A DNA stretch of 64,000 nt from Aselliscus stoliczkanus (GCA_033961575.1 CM066728.1:105414852-105478851), one strand, 5' to 3'; positions 1 to 12,995 are shown, counted from the stretch's first letter. Numbers and translations: made by a program. Notes: generated by a model from the sequence alone, not told the origin.

Positions 1-1800
1 CAAGCCATCACATTATAGACTGCGAATATCTTACAGTTTTATTTGCCAATTAGACCTCAATAAAACTGAAAAACTTCAAACGATTCATGTAAATTTTCCA
101 CTCTTCAGGATGTATAGCATACACTCTACCCTTTAACCTGGTCTGCACATAGTCACTTTCTTCTGAAGAACACAGTAAGGAAGGGCAGGGAAAAGAATAA
201 CTTCACAGCGGAGGAACCTGATAAACACCTCCTCAACCAGGTGGTCAAGGTCAAACTCAGAAACAGGATGTTGATAATATGTAACCTAGACATTGTGTGA
301 TAAAAAAAAAATGGCCCTTTAGCTCTTTGGGTTTCCTCCTTGAAAGCATATAAGCCTAATATAATTCCTATTATAAGCCTAATATAATTCTGAGGAAAAT
401 TATCAGACACAATTAAATTTAGAGATGTCTAAAAAATATCTAGCCTATACTCATAAAAAAACAAGTTTGAGAAATTGTCGAAACCAAGAGGAGCCTAAGG
501 AAAAATGATGACTGAGTGTGGTGTGGTATCCTGATGGAAGCTTGGACACAGGAAATAGACATTAGGGAACTACTGAGAAAAGCTAAATGAAATACTGTTT
601 CAGTAATAATAATATATCAGTATTGGCTTATTCATTATAATACATGTACTGTACAGAAGAGTGAAAAATAGGAGAAAACAGCTGTAAGGTATACAAAACT
701 CTCTGTACTATTTGCAATTCTTTTGAAAAACTAAAACTTCTGTAAAATACAGTTTATTTTTAGAAAACTGGTAAAGAAATATCTACAAATTTCTAAGATA
801 AAATTATTTTGCACTTCCCATTTAATTTGGAGTCAAATTAATATTTACATAGAAGTGCATATTATTAATCAGAAAGTTCACCTTGCAAGAAATTCTTTGA
901 AAGTATTATCCCGAAATATAGATATTGCAACAAGACAAAAATGAATCATCACAATATGATAACATGTGAACAACTGTTACTGAAAAAATATTATCTAAGC
1001 AATTAATGTAAAAAATAAAAATATAGTACAAAATATTTATTCTCAACATAGAAAGAGTAAGAGGGTAATATACATAATAATAAAGTTTAATACTACACCC
1101 TGTCCTCAGATTATTCACAAAAGCAATTTTTCCAGTATCTTCCACTGATGCACTTCATGGTTTCATCAGAATGAATGAGAAGCATCTCCTATGCTCACTA
1201 AACAATTCTTACCGCCATGTGTTTTTCCGTTTGTTTGTTTGATTTTTTCCTTTTGGCTCTTAACTTCCTTTAAATCTTAAAAATGTTTGGTACTCCACTG
1301 TAAGTATATATTCCTCTGTATTGATTTTACCATCAGATATATACTCTCCCTTCTTCGATCACCTTTAATTTCTAAAGGATTTTATAGTTGTTCCCTTTAT
1401 GTTACTTATATTAAATCTTATTACAGTGATATAAATATGAGCTTTAGCTGGTCTGCGTTTACCAGAACTAGCTGCCTAAGGGATGATTTCATTTTTCTCC
1501 TCATTTTGGTATTGCTCAAAGCATCTGCTACTGAGGTCTGCCTCCGTGTTTCATAAATGAGTGTCGATTAGCTGTGTTAAGGTATAAATGAACCTGGTAA
1601 AATATTTCATGGATGAATAAAAGTATTTAAAGTTTACACCTTATTTCCAAATAAATATTATTATGAAGTACAGATTATTATCACAAAGGGGATTCAGAAT
1701 TATCTAATGACTAAAATATATCAATGTATTCAACATATACAATAGAATAAAGTTATATTTTGTTTGGAAAACCCATGACAGAGTCAAAACCACTTCCATA
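1..1800. other. AT-rich DNA without recognised features
   Basis: No gene, RNA or recognisable repeat is seen. Short open frames exist but show no domain, no codon structure and no signal peptide or exon boundary. The sequence is AT-rich with A and T runs, typical of intergenic or intronic mammalian DNA. Confidence 0.5.
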
Positions 1801-1809
1801 TTTTTACCA

Positions 1810-2350
1810 CATCAAGAGGGTTCACTTTATGCATTGTCTCCACTTCCTCCCCTCTAAGTATCCCTCTGTATACATTAGTTCCCTTTCTCTTCTCGGTTAC
1901 CCATGGAATCTGCTCTGTCAAGGGAGCAAAATTATCTCTCTCTTGCCAAATCTAGTGCTCACTTCTTTCTCTTACCTGAACACTCAGCAGCCAATTCAAC
2001 CCATTAGACTAATTCTTCCTGAAACCCCGTGTTCCTTAAACTTCTGTGGAAACATAGCTCTGGATTACTGGACACCCTTTACTGGACATCCTTTCTCATA
2101 CTTCTGGTAGGCTCCTCTATTATTATTTTTTTTTCCACAGCTCTAAATGTTGGAGGTCCCCAGAGCTTGGGTCTGACTTTTCTTCTCTGTATTTGTGTGT
2201 TATCTCTGTGCCCTCATCTAGTTCCAGGACTTTAATATCATATATTCATTAAAGACCCCAGCAGGCACATGTCAGGATCTCTATTTGACATCTCTATGTA
2301 CATATTCACTTGACATCTCACCCTGAACAAGTCAAAATGAAACAACTAGT
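1810..2350 (-). repeat. ancient interspersed repeat, family not assigned
   Basis: A pyrimidine-rich stretch whose 3' half ('ttgacatctctatgtacat', then 'cacttgacatctcaccctga') resembles the antisense of an old, widespread mammalian repeat. The complementary strand of that repeat carries text such as 'gcagagggaacagcaagtgc'. Related, better preserved pieces appear at 13.9, 30.1 and 56.1 kb. The open frames here are a by-product of low stop density in pyrimidine-rich DNA. The match is from memory and diverged, so the family is left unnamed. Confidence 0.35.
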
Positions 2351-2853
2351 TGACCTTCTTAATGCCACAGAAAACAAGTTCTCTCTCAGTGGTATGGAAA
2401 GAAGTGAATAGAATTAAATGTGTTTGGAAGTTGAGCCTACTAGATGCTGTGATGGGTGTCATATTATGGAGGTTTCACGTTAATTCATATTTGTTTTCCA
2501 AATTATTCCTTTACCCTAAAGTACATTTCCATCATAGGTGAGCTATAATGTAGATGATGACATTGCTTTATTCAAGCACAGCTCTCATTGGATCTTTCTT
2601 TTCTTGCTACTGTATGTAGGGATTTGATCACACTCTGGTTTCTTTTTTCAACTAATCAATATTTTGTTCTCTAGAGCAATTTTAATTAACACAAAATGTT
2701 CAACTTCATTTTTGCTCTCCTGTCTCAGTTTTGAAATCTGTTAATGTGTATAGCAACAGGCAAAAGACAAATGAAACTGTGCTACCAAAATAACTTTTAT
2801 CTTTCTTTGGTCTTCTTTTTTTCTCTCAAACGTAATAGGACTAGATGTGTTAC

Positions 2854-2913
2854 TGTGTGTGCATGTGTGTGTGCATGAGTGTGTATATGTGTATGTGTAT
2901 GTGTGTGTGTGTT
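2854..2913. repeat. imperfect (GT)n microsatellite
   Basis: Alternating GT units interrupted by GCATGT and TATGT variants. The interruptions suggest an old or stabilised dinucleotide repeat. Confidence 0.85.
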
Positions 2914-3520
2914 TCTTTTCAGATGTGCTCCGTGTGTGCTTGACATCCTGTTCTCTGAATCACTATCTGAATGTTTCCCTGATAGTATAAATCTGTGTTT
3001 TAGGAATTAGCTGCGCCCTCTTCCATATCAATTGGATACAAGCCAATGTACTCTGGTTTGGCCAAAGGTGGATATTATTGCTACTCCTGATACATCTAGT
3101 GGCGTTCTCAGTTCTCTTTACATTTTCCCAATAGAACTTTCTTCAATGATGAAAACATACACTATCTGAGATGTCCATGACAGTTGGCACCAACCACAGG
3201 TGAATATGGAGTACTTTCAATTAAATCCAAAGCTACATAAGGATTAGTGGCTAATTTATTGGACAGGGCAATTTTTAAATATGCTCACTTACCAGATATC
3301 AATATTGGAGACATCCTCAGCTAATGGTGGGATTATTCAGCTGTTGGACTATATCCTATTTTAGTACCTGAGGCTAGCCAAACTAGTGACCATGTGGCAT
3401 CGTAGACAAGTACCACAACACCAGTATCCAGTCTACTCTACACAGTTATCATATATACCACAGTAACTACAGTTGTTCACACATGGTGACCACTCAAATT
3501 TTATTAAAATGAATGAATAA

Positions 3521-3668
3521 TTTTTTTTTTTTTTTAGCTGAGCCATCCTGCCACCTGTTGGCAGCTCAGCGGCAGCTGAGCTCGGGCTGGGCATTGAACT
3601 GCTGTTGCTCAGAACTCAGCTCGCACTCTTGAGCGAGCTCTTAACCAACTGAGCCACTCAGCTGGCCC
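3521..3668 (-). mobile_element. tRNA-derived SINE, type B, antisense
   Basis: A T-run at 3521-3535 (the A-tail of the minus strand) is followed by the reverse complement of a tRNA-like head. The minus strand reads 'ggccagctgagtggctcagt', with an A-box-like 'tggctcagttggttaaga' and a degraded B box. The same family is present in sense orientation at 63366, where the B box is 'ggttcgatgcc'. A short direct repeat 'aatgaataa' at 3512-3520 and 3671-3679 is compatible with a TSD. Being Pol III-derived and A-tailed, it was presumably mobilised by L1 enzymes. It is not a functional tRNA gene. Confidence 0.85.
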
Positions 3669-3671
3669 TAA

Positions 3672-6392
3672 ATGAATAAATAAGTGCACTGTCTTTAGTG
3701 GGCCTCTCTTAATGGTTTCTGAACATACTAGCCCTTTTGAACCCAACTCCTATCCAAAACAGAAGTAATGTACATATCCTGGAACCAGGAACACACCTAG
3801 CTAATTCAAATATCCTACTCATCATGTTCCTCCTCTTGAATTATTAAAATGTCTCCATCTCTTAAAAGTGTTACTTCCCCACAATTTTACTTTTGCAATT
3901 TTATGAAGGAAACATTTTACAAATCCTAAATTCCAATATTCCATTAAAGGATAATTAGAGAACTGCTTCCTGGCATGCCATTATTTTATATTAATACTTT
4001 GCTATTTTTAGAATTAAATTTAGTACATTAAGGTAGACAAAGAAGGACCACTGCAAGATACATAATCATTGGTAATGGGAATGGATATTTAACATTATAT
4101 ATACATCCCTAAGATTTATTTGAAATATTTTAATGCTACTGTTGAATTGTTTTATTTTACAGAAAATATTGATATTAGAATATGTCTTTATTACTGACAA
4201 AAATAGATTAGTACTTCACTTGATCATTTCATGAAAAGTACTTTTGATTTTAATTGAAACTGACTAATCAGGATATTTTTTCAGTATCCTCCTTGAAAAT
4301 GGAAAAATCTAGAAATCGCTTAACAAACATTTCTCTTCATTCTTATGCTTATCATTTTCAATCATAGATTCATGGGTTGCCTACTATGACTCAGACCATT
4401 TAGAAAAGCTCAAACAAGTATGTGAATGAAGAAGTAAAGAGAAATCATTAATTCCACTCATTTATTCAGCAATCACTCAGTACTTGCTGCATGTACAGTA
4501 TCAAGCAGGGGGCTATAGCTGTAGTAGCGGAAATTATATTATTTTTTAAAAACGTTGGTTTTTTTCCCCAAAAAAATTTCATTTACTCATTTTGTTGCAT
4601 TTGGGAAGTTAAGTGATTAAATATTAAATGAAAACACTTTCATCCAGACCTGGGAAGCTTTTGTAAAAAAATAGAGCCTATCTATCTGGTGGCTGGTGAT
4701 TTTAATGAGGCTTGTTTTTGGACAAAAATATCTTCTGTTCATTCGATAGTTATATTATTAAACCTGGGGATTTAAAGGTCACCATAAAATAAAGAAATTA
4801 GTGGTTCTGTTGTACCCTGGGACACATTCTCTAAAATTATTGCTTTTTCAATGATGTCTAAAGAAAAAAATATATAAAATGCATTGCCTTGGTATAAATG
4901 CTATAAAACAACTAATGTCTATTGCCTTGTGAATATTAGCATGATAATTTCTGAGTTCTAGTTTTTTGGTTGCTATACTGCTTATGCTGTAATAATAGAT
5001 TATTCAGGTATATCAAATATGTGTAATAAAAATAACTCATGTCTTGTATGAAACTGTTGAACTAAATGTCTAAAAACTTGTAGCAATAATATGCATTTTC
5101 ATTTCACTGGAGTTTGCATAAGAGAGATATGATAATAAGATAAGAGCATTTTGAAAGTGTATTTAAGGGGTAAATAATCTGCATAGGTAAAATGAGAAAG
5201 TTTTTGTAAAGGAAGGATATCTAGTTGCAAATACAGAAATCTGACCTGATAATAATAAAAGCTAAAAAAAAAGAACCAAAGATAACAACAACAGATTACG
5301 CCCCTTGAATTAACCTCAGACCTCAGGTAAGGGATGGTCCTTCCTGAATTCCATACAAAGACATTTGGAAACATTTTATGTTAAAACACTGTTTCAGCAC
5401 TCCATCCACCAAGTCTGCATGCAATTACTATATTGGTGACAGCCTATTTCTCAATGACGTAGGTGTTATGGTTCTAGAAAAGGATGGCAGAAATTTGGTA
5501 AATTACCACAATGAAAGGTCATGAGTCACCTCAAGCGATTCACTATTTTAACAGAAATTATTGGTCTCTCATGAAGTGTCAGATACTATAAACAGCACTG
5601 ATCAACAGACCTAGCCAGTTCCCTCCCACATACAGCAGACAGTTTTAGGGAGAGAAGTAGACCCACAAAGAATAGCTATGAAGACAAAAACACAGGGATG
5701 GATGTTGTGATTTCAGAAGTCCATTATTCTGAGACCTGCCCGGTTTTAGTGGTCAGAGGCGGCTTGCCAGAGGAAAGATCATTATAATAGCTTGAGGCCT
5801 GAGCAATATACTGGAGTGGGCATTGAAATAAATGAGGGCCTTCTCGATATCACTAGGCAGTCTGGATTTTGCCTGTCACCTTCTAACTATATCACTTAGG
5901 ACAGTCTGTATCTCAGTTTCCTAAGGTATGAACTGTTCTAACAATAGTTTCTTTCCCATAAGACTTTTTTTCCTGAACATTAATGGCATATGCAAAGCAA
6001 TTCAAATGTTCATAGCACATCCATAATTTTTCACCATTTTAATGTCATTATTATATTGAAGAAAACACAAGTCTCTGAAGAGTTTTTAAGCTGAGAAACA
6101 TTGGGAAAATAATCAGAAGATCATTTAAACAGATCGGCTGAGACAATCATCCCTTAAATCATAGAACTTCAGAGGAGACAGAGGGCAGGGAAAATGGAGA
6201 GCTCCTTAGGAGATGACTTTGGGAGGACGGAATAAGGGGCATGCACCATGAGAGAGGGGATAAGGCTCAGTGCCAGGTCTGCACAAAAATGTGGACCCTG
6301 AACCCATGAGGGAAAAGTGGAGGAGCAGGCTGGGAGTGGAAAAGGGGATGAGGTCCATTTTGAATACGTTAGCTTTAAGTGTTTCCACATCA

Positions 6393-6396
<4 letters not shown>
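3672..6396. other. mostly unique AT-rich DNA
   Basis: No gene is recognised. About 4455-4525 ('cactcatttattcagcaatc') and 5570-5850 may be diverged pieces of old mammalian repeats, but the similarity is too weak to assign. The rest carries only A/T runs and short spurious frames. Confidence 0.4.
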
Positions 6397-6471
<75 letters not shown>

Positions 6472-6484
6472 TATCTATCTATCT
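6397..6484. repeat. (TC)n microsatellite followed by (ATCT)n
   Basis: About 36 pure TC units (6397-6468) lead into four ATCT units (6469-6484). Two overlapping open frames here (6270-6662 and 6317-6508) encode only Ser-Leu runs from this repeat and are not genes. A long pure dinucleotide tract is expected to be length-polymorphic. Confidence 0.95.
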
Positions 6485-6703
6485 AAGCTCATTTACATTC
6501 TTAGCTAGATATGTAGATCCAGAAATGATGAGAATAGAGATAATAACTAGAGTGAGGGTAGCAGATAATACTATTCAAGCAGAAAGAACAACAAAACAAA
6601 ACTGGGTAACTAAATGTTGCATGTTTACTACAGTATTTCATGACTTGGAAATAACATCATAGTAAAGTTTCTAGTGAGTCATTTCATAGTAAAATGACAA
6701 ATA

Positions 6704-6785
6704 TTGGGTTGTCAGAAAAGTCATGACGTATTTTTTTCTATGTTTTTCGTCGCAAAAATGCATCACGACTTTTCCGACAACCCAA
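6704..6785. mobile_element. palindromic mariner-type MITE, copy 1
   Basis: An 82-bp element begins 'ttgggttgtcagaaaagtca' and ends 'gacttttccgacaacccaa'. It is flanked on both sides by TA, the mariner/Tc1 target duplication. The two arms are inverted copies with only a few mismatches, so almost the whole element folds into one hairpin. It encodes nothing and would need a transposase in trans. Copies 2 and 3 lie at 42153 and 44700. Confidence 0.9.
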
Positions 6786-6903
6786 TAGTATATGAATTCA
6801 TATGGCAATTTCAGTAAAGAAATCTATTTCCCTATGCAATTCCATATGTGTTTAGCCTAGAAAACTTTCAACCGTGTTAGTTCGTCCACATTGATCATAT
6901 ATA

Positions 6904-7000
6904 CGGAGGGTGCAAAAACATGTATACACATTTAAGAAAAGAAAAAGCTGTGTTCATTTAATACTATAACAAAAGATGAATACAAGTTGCATTTGACTTG
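6904..7000. mobile_element. mariner-like fragment with one terminal repeat
   Basis: After TA, the sequence 'cggagggtgcaaaaacatgt' followed by 'atacacatttaagaaaaga' matches the terminal repeat and sub-terminal region of the element at 31815-31948 in opposite orientation. 'aacaaaagatgaatacaagt' is shared as well. The other terminal repeat was not found, so this copy is truncated and its right end is approximate. Confidence 0.65.
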
Positions 7001-7044
7001 CATACAATATTTTATATAAACATTATAATCATCATTGTTATAAG

Positions 7045-7250
7045 TAACAGAACCCTGAACTCTGAGCCAGTCCTCTAAGCACTTCTCATATATTAACTCA
7101 TTTACTCCCCACAAAGACTCGCTGAAACAGACACTGTCATTGACCCCATTTTACAAGTGAGGAAACAGCAGGACAGAGAGATTTGTTACTTTGCCCCACA
7201 TGAGTGGTACTTTGCAGAGCTCATGTTTAAACTCAGGAGTCTAGCTGCAT
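7045..7250 (-). repeat. MIR SINE, antisense
   Basis: 'ccccattttacaagtgagga' followed by 'ggacagagagatttgttact' and 'aaactcaggagtctagctgca' matches the complement of the MIR core region. MIR is an ancient tRNA-derived SINE shared by mammals. Boundaries are approximate and the copy is diverged. Confidence 0.75.
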
Positions 7251-9922
7251 CATGATAAGGATGACATCAGTGGCTGTATATACATGGAAATAAGTGGCGA
7301 CTAAGTCTGGTCTGATACATCTTAAATAGTCTCATATTAAGCATTATATTATTTATACATATTTAATATAGTAATGCAAATACATAAAGATCGATACGAT
7401 TTATGAAAAATTCACTGAAGAAATTATTTCAAATATATTATAGTAAGCAGAGTCAAATACTTTTTTAATGACTTACTTGCCTGTTGCAAGCCCCTAAACA
7501 TTATGTCATAATACAAACCATTAAAACATGGATATATTAATATACATGTCTCTCACACACATGTGCAAGAGCATACACAAACACACACATACACACACGG
7601 CCAATATGGAGATATGCATGAACTCGTTTTGCCAATATAGACTACTAGTGTTCTCTTACATAATCTATTCGGTATTGTATTTTATTAAAATTTAGGGCAG
7701 GTAAAAATGCTCAGATCAACCTAGAATAAATGTTCTTTACCATTTAATAAGTTATTGTGGAGCTTGTACTTTTTGTCACCCTTTGGTGATATATTTAAGG
7801 TGTTTAAAGGAAAAACCCTTGCAACTAAGAAATATAGAATCAGTTGCCAAGGTACATATACAAAAGCATGATATGTGCATGGTTCTCGTACACAGTTACC
7901 TGCATATATGGCAACATACGTTTGTTAGAAGATCATTTTTCTCGTTGCATTTCCTAAATCACAGTACACAGGCTGGCAGACCACATGCCAGATTGTGAGT
8001 GTTGTTCTAACCATACTAACAAGCACAAGTGACCCTTAAGTGACCCGGCTTCAGGTCTAATGGTCTGAAATTTACAATTCCAGTCACCTAAATATTGGTC
8101 TTCCATCAGGGTTTAAGTACCTATATCCTCTGTTTGGAAATGATAGCGATCTCTCCCTTTGTACCAATATAGTATGTTTCACAGCTTCTGATTTCCCTCT
8201 TTGTATTCTTAACTTGGGCTGTACAGGAGTCTCTGAGACTGATAGGCTATATTGTACCAGAGAATGCCTGAGCATGGCCTGATAAGGCACAGACCTGGGG
8301 AGTCAGTGAAGTGGATTTCTCTCTATATTTTATATGTGATGGATACTTCTCTTATGGGTCTTTATTTTGGTACTCTGTCAGTCTAAAAAATGTGTGTTTG
8401 AGTTTCTCACATATTAGCTTTTTTTGTTTGTTTAAATCATATATTAAATATGTCTTTTCCACTCTACAATGGGATTGAAAAAATAATCTATTTTTATATG
8501 TACCCAACCTGAATTTAAAATAATGAGTGTACTTAAAATAACAAAGGAGTATGTTTCCCTTTTTTTTCCTGCAGTCTAATACCCAGATAGGCTAGAACAG
8601 TCTTGAAGGCATTGTATTCTCTTTCTAAATTGCATTTTTCAATTCTCCAGGGACCTAAAGTATCACCATTAGTTTTAGTCACACCAGGATGCTTTGATCT
8701 TTTTCAAAGTGATTTGATCAATTAAAAGCAAAGAAACTGAAGAACCACTGCTGCAGGAAATGAAAGTGATAGTTGAGGCTCAGCGAATTTTCGAGGATAT
8801 AAAAAGTGAAAGCAATTCCAGGGTATGCATTCATTCTGCTCTTCCCCTACAGAGACGCCATATAAAAACAACCTGTCACAAAAAACAGGAGGAAACTCCC
8901 CTGATCATTTATTTTTTTTGGCAGAGAATTTTAACTTTGTAGGTGTAAGTGATATTTACTCGTTCTCTGAACTTAGGGGAAATATCTGGAATGGTACACA
9001 TGACTCACCAAGCTATAAGTGTTTTCTGTTTATTTTTTTCCCCTTTAAAGGTTATTCATAATTGGCAAGCATGAAGAAATAAATCTCCTGACAAACAGAA
9101 CTTGTATGTCAGTGTCATTTGCAGTGAGAACTGTTTTGCAATAGGTAAAGGGTCCACGGTGCTTGATATTTTACGTTCCAGGAACTAATCTCCAGAGGCT
9201 CTTCCGAAAGCAGCAACGGCCTGTTTACACGCTTATATCCAGGCAAGCATTGGGATGGTGCGGATGCCAAATTTCTACTTCAAATAGCACATGACTTGAA
9301 AAGTTGTATCTATTTTTCTTTTAGCACAGTGACTATTGAAAGTATTTTAAAAATTCACTCATCCACCAATTATTTGGTAGTGGAAGAGAGCTCCTATTAA
9401 ATTCAAGAATAGAAATTAGCTTCCCTCTATTCACAAAAGAAACATTCAAGATTTTTAGAATATTGCAATGTGTCAGTACCAATGGACAAACTGTAAACAC
9501 TTGACTTAAACGATAACTCCTCCTGTCAAGGAAATCACCACCTAATGAGAGAAGCACTTTAATACAGAGCTGTACATGCCAGCTTCGCTGTTTTTCCAGA
9601 ATTTCAAAAACACTATCATCCGGAAGGGGTAGGCAGGGGAATTTTCATTGCGAACAGGCAACATTTGATTGGAACATTGATAACTGACATTTAAATTGAC
9701 ATTCTATTTTCCATAGCCCAATTTACATATGAATTTTGCAATCAATTTTTCAAGCAAATAGAGGAATTAACTGAAGGACAGCTCATATAGGCATAGATGA
9801 GATGATTTCATTTCACATGCATGGAAGGGTGGATACATTTCAGCTTTAGCTTGTTAGGATAAAGGAGGAGAGAGGAGAGATTTTCCATGTGATATGAATA
9901 TGAGCCTAACAGATATGCTGTG
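7251..9922. other. no recognised feature apart from a short CA-rich tract
   Basis: A CA-rich imperfect tract lies near 7555-7600 (it includes 'acacacacatacacacac'). Nothing else here is recognisable as a gene, RNA or repeat. Frames such as 7783-7998 and 8084-8290 lack any known domain. Confidence 0.4.
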
Positions 9923-9938
9923 TCTCCAGTATATTCTT

Positions 9939-10047
9939 TTTTTTTTTTTTTTTTAGGCCAGTGTCACTGGCCCTCATATGTGGGACCTGAACCGGGGCCT
10001 CTGGCTTCCCAAGCCAGCGCTTAACCACCATGCCACTCCACCGGCCC
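9939..10047 (-). mobile_element. tRNA-derived SINE, type A (short form), antisense
   Basis: A T-run is followed by the complement of the type A head; the plus strand shows 'cactggccctcatatgtggg' and ends '...ccaccggccc'. A perfect 16-bp TSD, 'tctccagtatattctt', sits at 9923-9938 and 10048-10063, which defines both ends exactly. The intact TSD implies a fairly young insertion. On the minus strand the order is head, B box ('ggttcaggtcc'), then A-tail. There is no long body, unlike the copy at 35891. Confidence 0.95.
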
Positions 10048-10330
10048 TCTCCAGTATATTCTTATATATATGTTCTATTAGCATGACAGCTACTCTCTCC
10101 TCACACCCTCTCACATTAACATCATTAAACTTTCTAGAAAAGCAGGGACACAATGAATCTTCCTTCTGTATCTGTATGTGGTGGGGATGGGAAGGAAGCC
10201 TGGGGGAGGTATGTGTCCCAGTCTCCCAGCTCCACACAGAATGTGGGTGTGGGGTTACTGCAGAGTGAGAAGGAAAGGGATGGCAAATCCAAACTACCTT
10301 TCTTTCCCTCCCATACTAGAGTATAAATAA

Positions 10331-10694
10331 TGTCTCGGTCTGTTCAGGCTGCTATAACAAACTAGCATAGACTGGGTGGCTAAACAATTTATTTCTCCCA
10401 GTTCTGGAAGTTAGGAAGCCTGGGATCTAGGCACCTGCAGATTTGGTGTCTGGTGAGGACCCGCCTCTGGTTCACAAATGACTGCCTTCTTCTGTGAACC
10501 CACGTGACAGATGGGGTGAGGGATCTCTGGCGTCTCTTTTCTAAGGGCACTAATCCCATTCCTGAGGACCCCACCCTCATGACTTAATCACCTCCCAAAG
10601 ATCCTGCCTTCTAATGTCGTCCTATTGGGGGTTAAGGATATCAACACATGAATACGGTGAGGGGAGAGAGAACACAAACATTCAGTCCATAACA
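10331..10694 (-). mobile_element. MLT1-type MaLR solitary LTR, antisense
   Basis: The plus strand starts 'tgtctcggtctgttcaggct', runs through 'actaatcccattcctgagga' and 'ctcatgacttaatcacctcc', and ends 'cattcagtccataaca'. This is the complement of an MLT1-class LTR, with TG...CA type ends. MLT1 elements are ancient mammalian ERVL-MaLR retrotransposons. No internal region or second LTR is seen nearby, so it is a solo LTR. The three short frames over it are spurious. Confidence 0.8.
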
Positions 10695-10989
10695 CATGAT
10701 GAGAACCAGGTGGGGACAAGACGACACAGCCTTCATGGAGGTCAGCCTAGGCTAATGTCAACAGAGGGACAGCATGCCACCAATCACAGTGATCAGTCCA
10801 ACTTGGGGATAGAATGCCTGGGCAGCTAACCAGCTGATCATAATTCAGAGGACAGGAGGCAGTGCACATCCAAGGACCAGCATGGAGCCCCCCTCACCCC
10901 AATAGCAGAGAGGTAATGCCATCTTTTATCCATCAGGTGGAATACGAACATCTGAGAGATGAAGAGGTTTGGCAAAAAGACTGGGTTAA

Positions 10990-11215
10990 ACATGAATAAT
11001 GATAATAACAAATCGTATAAAATACTATGATAGACACTGCTCTACGATATTTACACGCACAATTTACAGACTTAAATGTCATAAAACCATAGTGAGAGTT
11101 ACTATTCTTATTTGCTACTTTACAAACGGAGCCTCTGAGATACGAGGAGGTGACATAGCTGGGCCTAGTACTGCTAGGGTTCAATCCCCATCTCCACAGC
11201 ACATGTGTCAAACTG
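10990..11215 (-). repeat. MIR SINE, antisense
   Basis: 'gctactttacaaacggagcc' followed by 'gaggtgacatagctgggcct' and 'agggttcaatccccatctcc' corresponds to the complement of the MIR core. Diverged; boundaries approximate. Confidence 0.6.
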
Positions 11216-12055
11216 CTGGTCACACTGCCTGTTCTGTGTGGCTGAGTGAGAAAATAACACACATTCCAATAACGTTTGAGTGACAGGCACATATTTAGAT
11301 ATGGTATACTGATAGGATAAACTTGGGAAATGGTATTTTAAATAAAATGAAACTGATTTCTTAACTTCAGATATACACAGAATCATCAAAATACAATTTG
11401 TGACAGCATTTGGTATATAATGCTTTGGATATATTTCCAGTAAATCATCTTGTGAATTAGATTTCTACTGAAAACACGTGGAAAGGTTGTGAGTTAAAGA
11501 ATCTAAGATCTGTATTTAATTCCTACAGCAAACTTTAACATGACTGGGATGAGGGAATTAGGCTGTTTGATCCATAGCTCAGAGTTTAATTTCTCTTGTA
11601 ATTAAAGGAACAAATGTATAAATTGTGTAATTAAGCATAAAAACAGACTATGGTCATAAAATAATTCCAGAAGGACACAGACAATAGAACCTTGAGAAGA
11701 TTAGATCTGTGACAAAACAAAACAAAAAAACCACGTCATTTATTTACTCTCAAACCATTTTAATTAATGGTGTTTTCTTAGTAACTATTTCAAAAACATA
11801 TTTTTGTATCAGAAAAGTTTAAAGGGAAAAATGGTCACTTATTTCTCTATGATTCCAGTGATGTTTTGATGTATTTTGTCCCAAAATGCTTTCCTATGTA
11901 CTTTCATTGTTTCAGTCATATCTTGGGTACAATGTACTGTAGATAACATTATATGACCCATATTTCATAATATCATTAAAACACATCACTATACATAATA
12001 TCTGTGTCTATGCTAAAAGTTTACTTAAAACACTTCATGTTACAGAACACTAGGT
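11216..12055. other. no recognised feature
   Basis: AT-rich sequence with a short A-rich tract near 11715 ('caaaacaaaacaaaaaaacc'). No gene or repeat was recognised. Confidence 0.4.
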
Positions 12056-12059
12056 CATA

Positions 12060-12165
12060 TCAATAGTTTGCTATTGCCAATAATACTGCAATGAATATTG
12101 CTTTTCAATATATATTTGACTACATTTCAGAGTACTTCGTTAGGATACACTGCCCAATTTGGAAG
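12060..12165 (-). repeat. L1M fragment, antisense
   Basis: 'ttgctattgccaataatact' then 'gcaatgaatattgctttt' resembles the complement of the end of L1 ORF2, where young L1s have 'aaataatgctgcaatga'. A younger example of the same region lies at 54.5 kb. Short and diverged. Confidence 0.5.
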
Positions 12166-12175
12166 CAATTAAATA

Positions 12176-12370
12176 TCCATTGATTCATTCAACATGTATT
12201 TATTAAACAAGCTCTGTATGCCAGGGATTGCTATAGGCATGTGCAGAAATGAAAAGATATACACATGTATATACCTCTCTGCTCTCATTAATTTTAAAGA
12301 GGGAAGAGAGACAATTAATAAAGTAATAAATAAATATAAATGTGATATGTCACATATGGCAAGAGACATT
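12176..12370 (+). repeat. ancient interspersed repeat, family not assigned
   Basis: 'ttcattcaacatgtatttat' followed by 'ctctgtatgccagggattgc', 'cattaattttaaagagggaa' and an AATAAATA-rich stretch matches the beginning of the old mammalian repeat of which parts also seem present at 30.05, 13.86 and 56.1 kb. The family name is not given because I cannot confirm it. Confidence 0.5.
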
Positions 12371-12529
12371 GGGAATTCTTTTATATGGGGTGGTTAAGGA
12401 AGCTATTTCTAATTAAAGCTTTTTTTCTCTCTCTCTCTCTTCAAAGGCACATGAATATGTACATACAAAATCTTAGGTAACGTACAAAAAATAATCTGGT
12501 AGAATCAATGGAGACTTTAAGAAGGCTAT

Positions 12530-12660
12530 GGACTACCAGATCAATAAACAAAAATTATATAAACTGAAAGATAATAGAAAAATGGAAAAATACTATTTGC
12601 AATAATGCACAAATGCAAAATACGTTGAGCAAGACTTGAACATGAGAAGTTTTAAAACTT
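12530..12660 (+). repeat. L1 ORF2 fragment
   Basis: 'aaatactatttgcaataatg' and 'tacgttgagcaagacttgaa' resemble an L1 ORF2 segment downstream of the reverse transcriptase core. There is no open frame. It sits head-to-head with an antisense L1 fragment at 12690; the order is not the standard twin-priming one, so two events or a rearrangement are likely. Confidence 0.45.
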
Positions 12661-12689
12661 GATTTTTAACACAAAAGTATATATATTTA

Positions 12690-12995
12690 TCAATTCAAAT
12701 TTTCTGAATTTTGGCCACTCCATCCAAGTTGTTGAATATATTGGTATTCATGTGTTAATAGTAATAACTCCTTATTTTCTTTCTAATACATATAAGATCT
12801 GTAGTGATATCTATTTTTCTCCTTTCTGATATGAGTAATTTGTGTTTTCTATCATTTTATTGATCAATCTGGCTAAACATTTTTTCAATATTATTAACTT
12901 TTTTCAAAACTAATTTTGGTTTAATTGATTTTATTGGTTTTGTCTTCATAATATCCTCCCTTCTGCTTATTATGTTTGAACACACAGTTTAGGAC
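12690..12995 (-). repeat. L1M ORF2 fragment, antisense
   Basis: 'ttgatcaatctggctaaaca' followed by 'aaaactaattttggtttaat' and 'atcctcccttctgcttatta' is a diverged complement of the L1 ORF2 segment just before the reverse transcriptase domain. Many indels; an old copy. Confidence 0.65.

Noticed and set aside
6270..6662. 130-aa frame with long Ser-Leu repeats
   Set aside because: It is a direct translation of the (TC)n microsatellite; there is no gene structure.
12530..12995. Sense and antisense L1 pieces side by side, as if from twin priming
   Set aside because: The order of the two L1 segments is not that produced by twin priming, and both are strongly diverged; two separate events are more likely.
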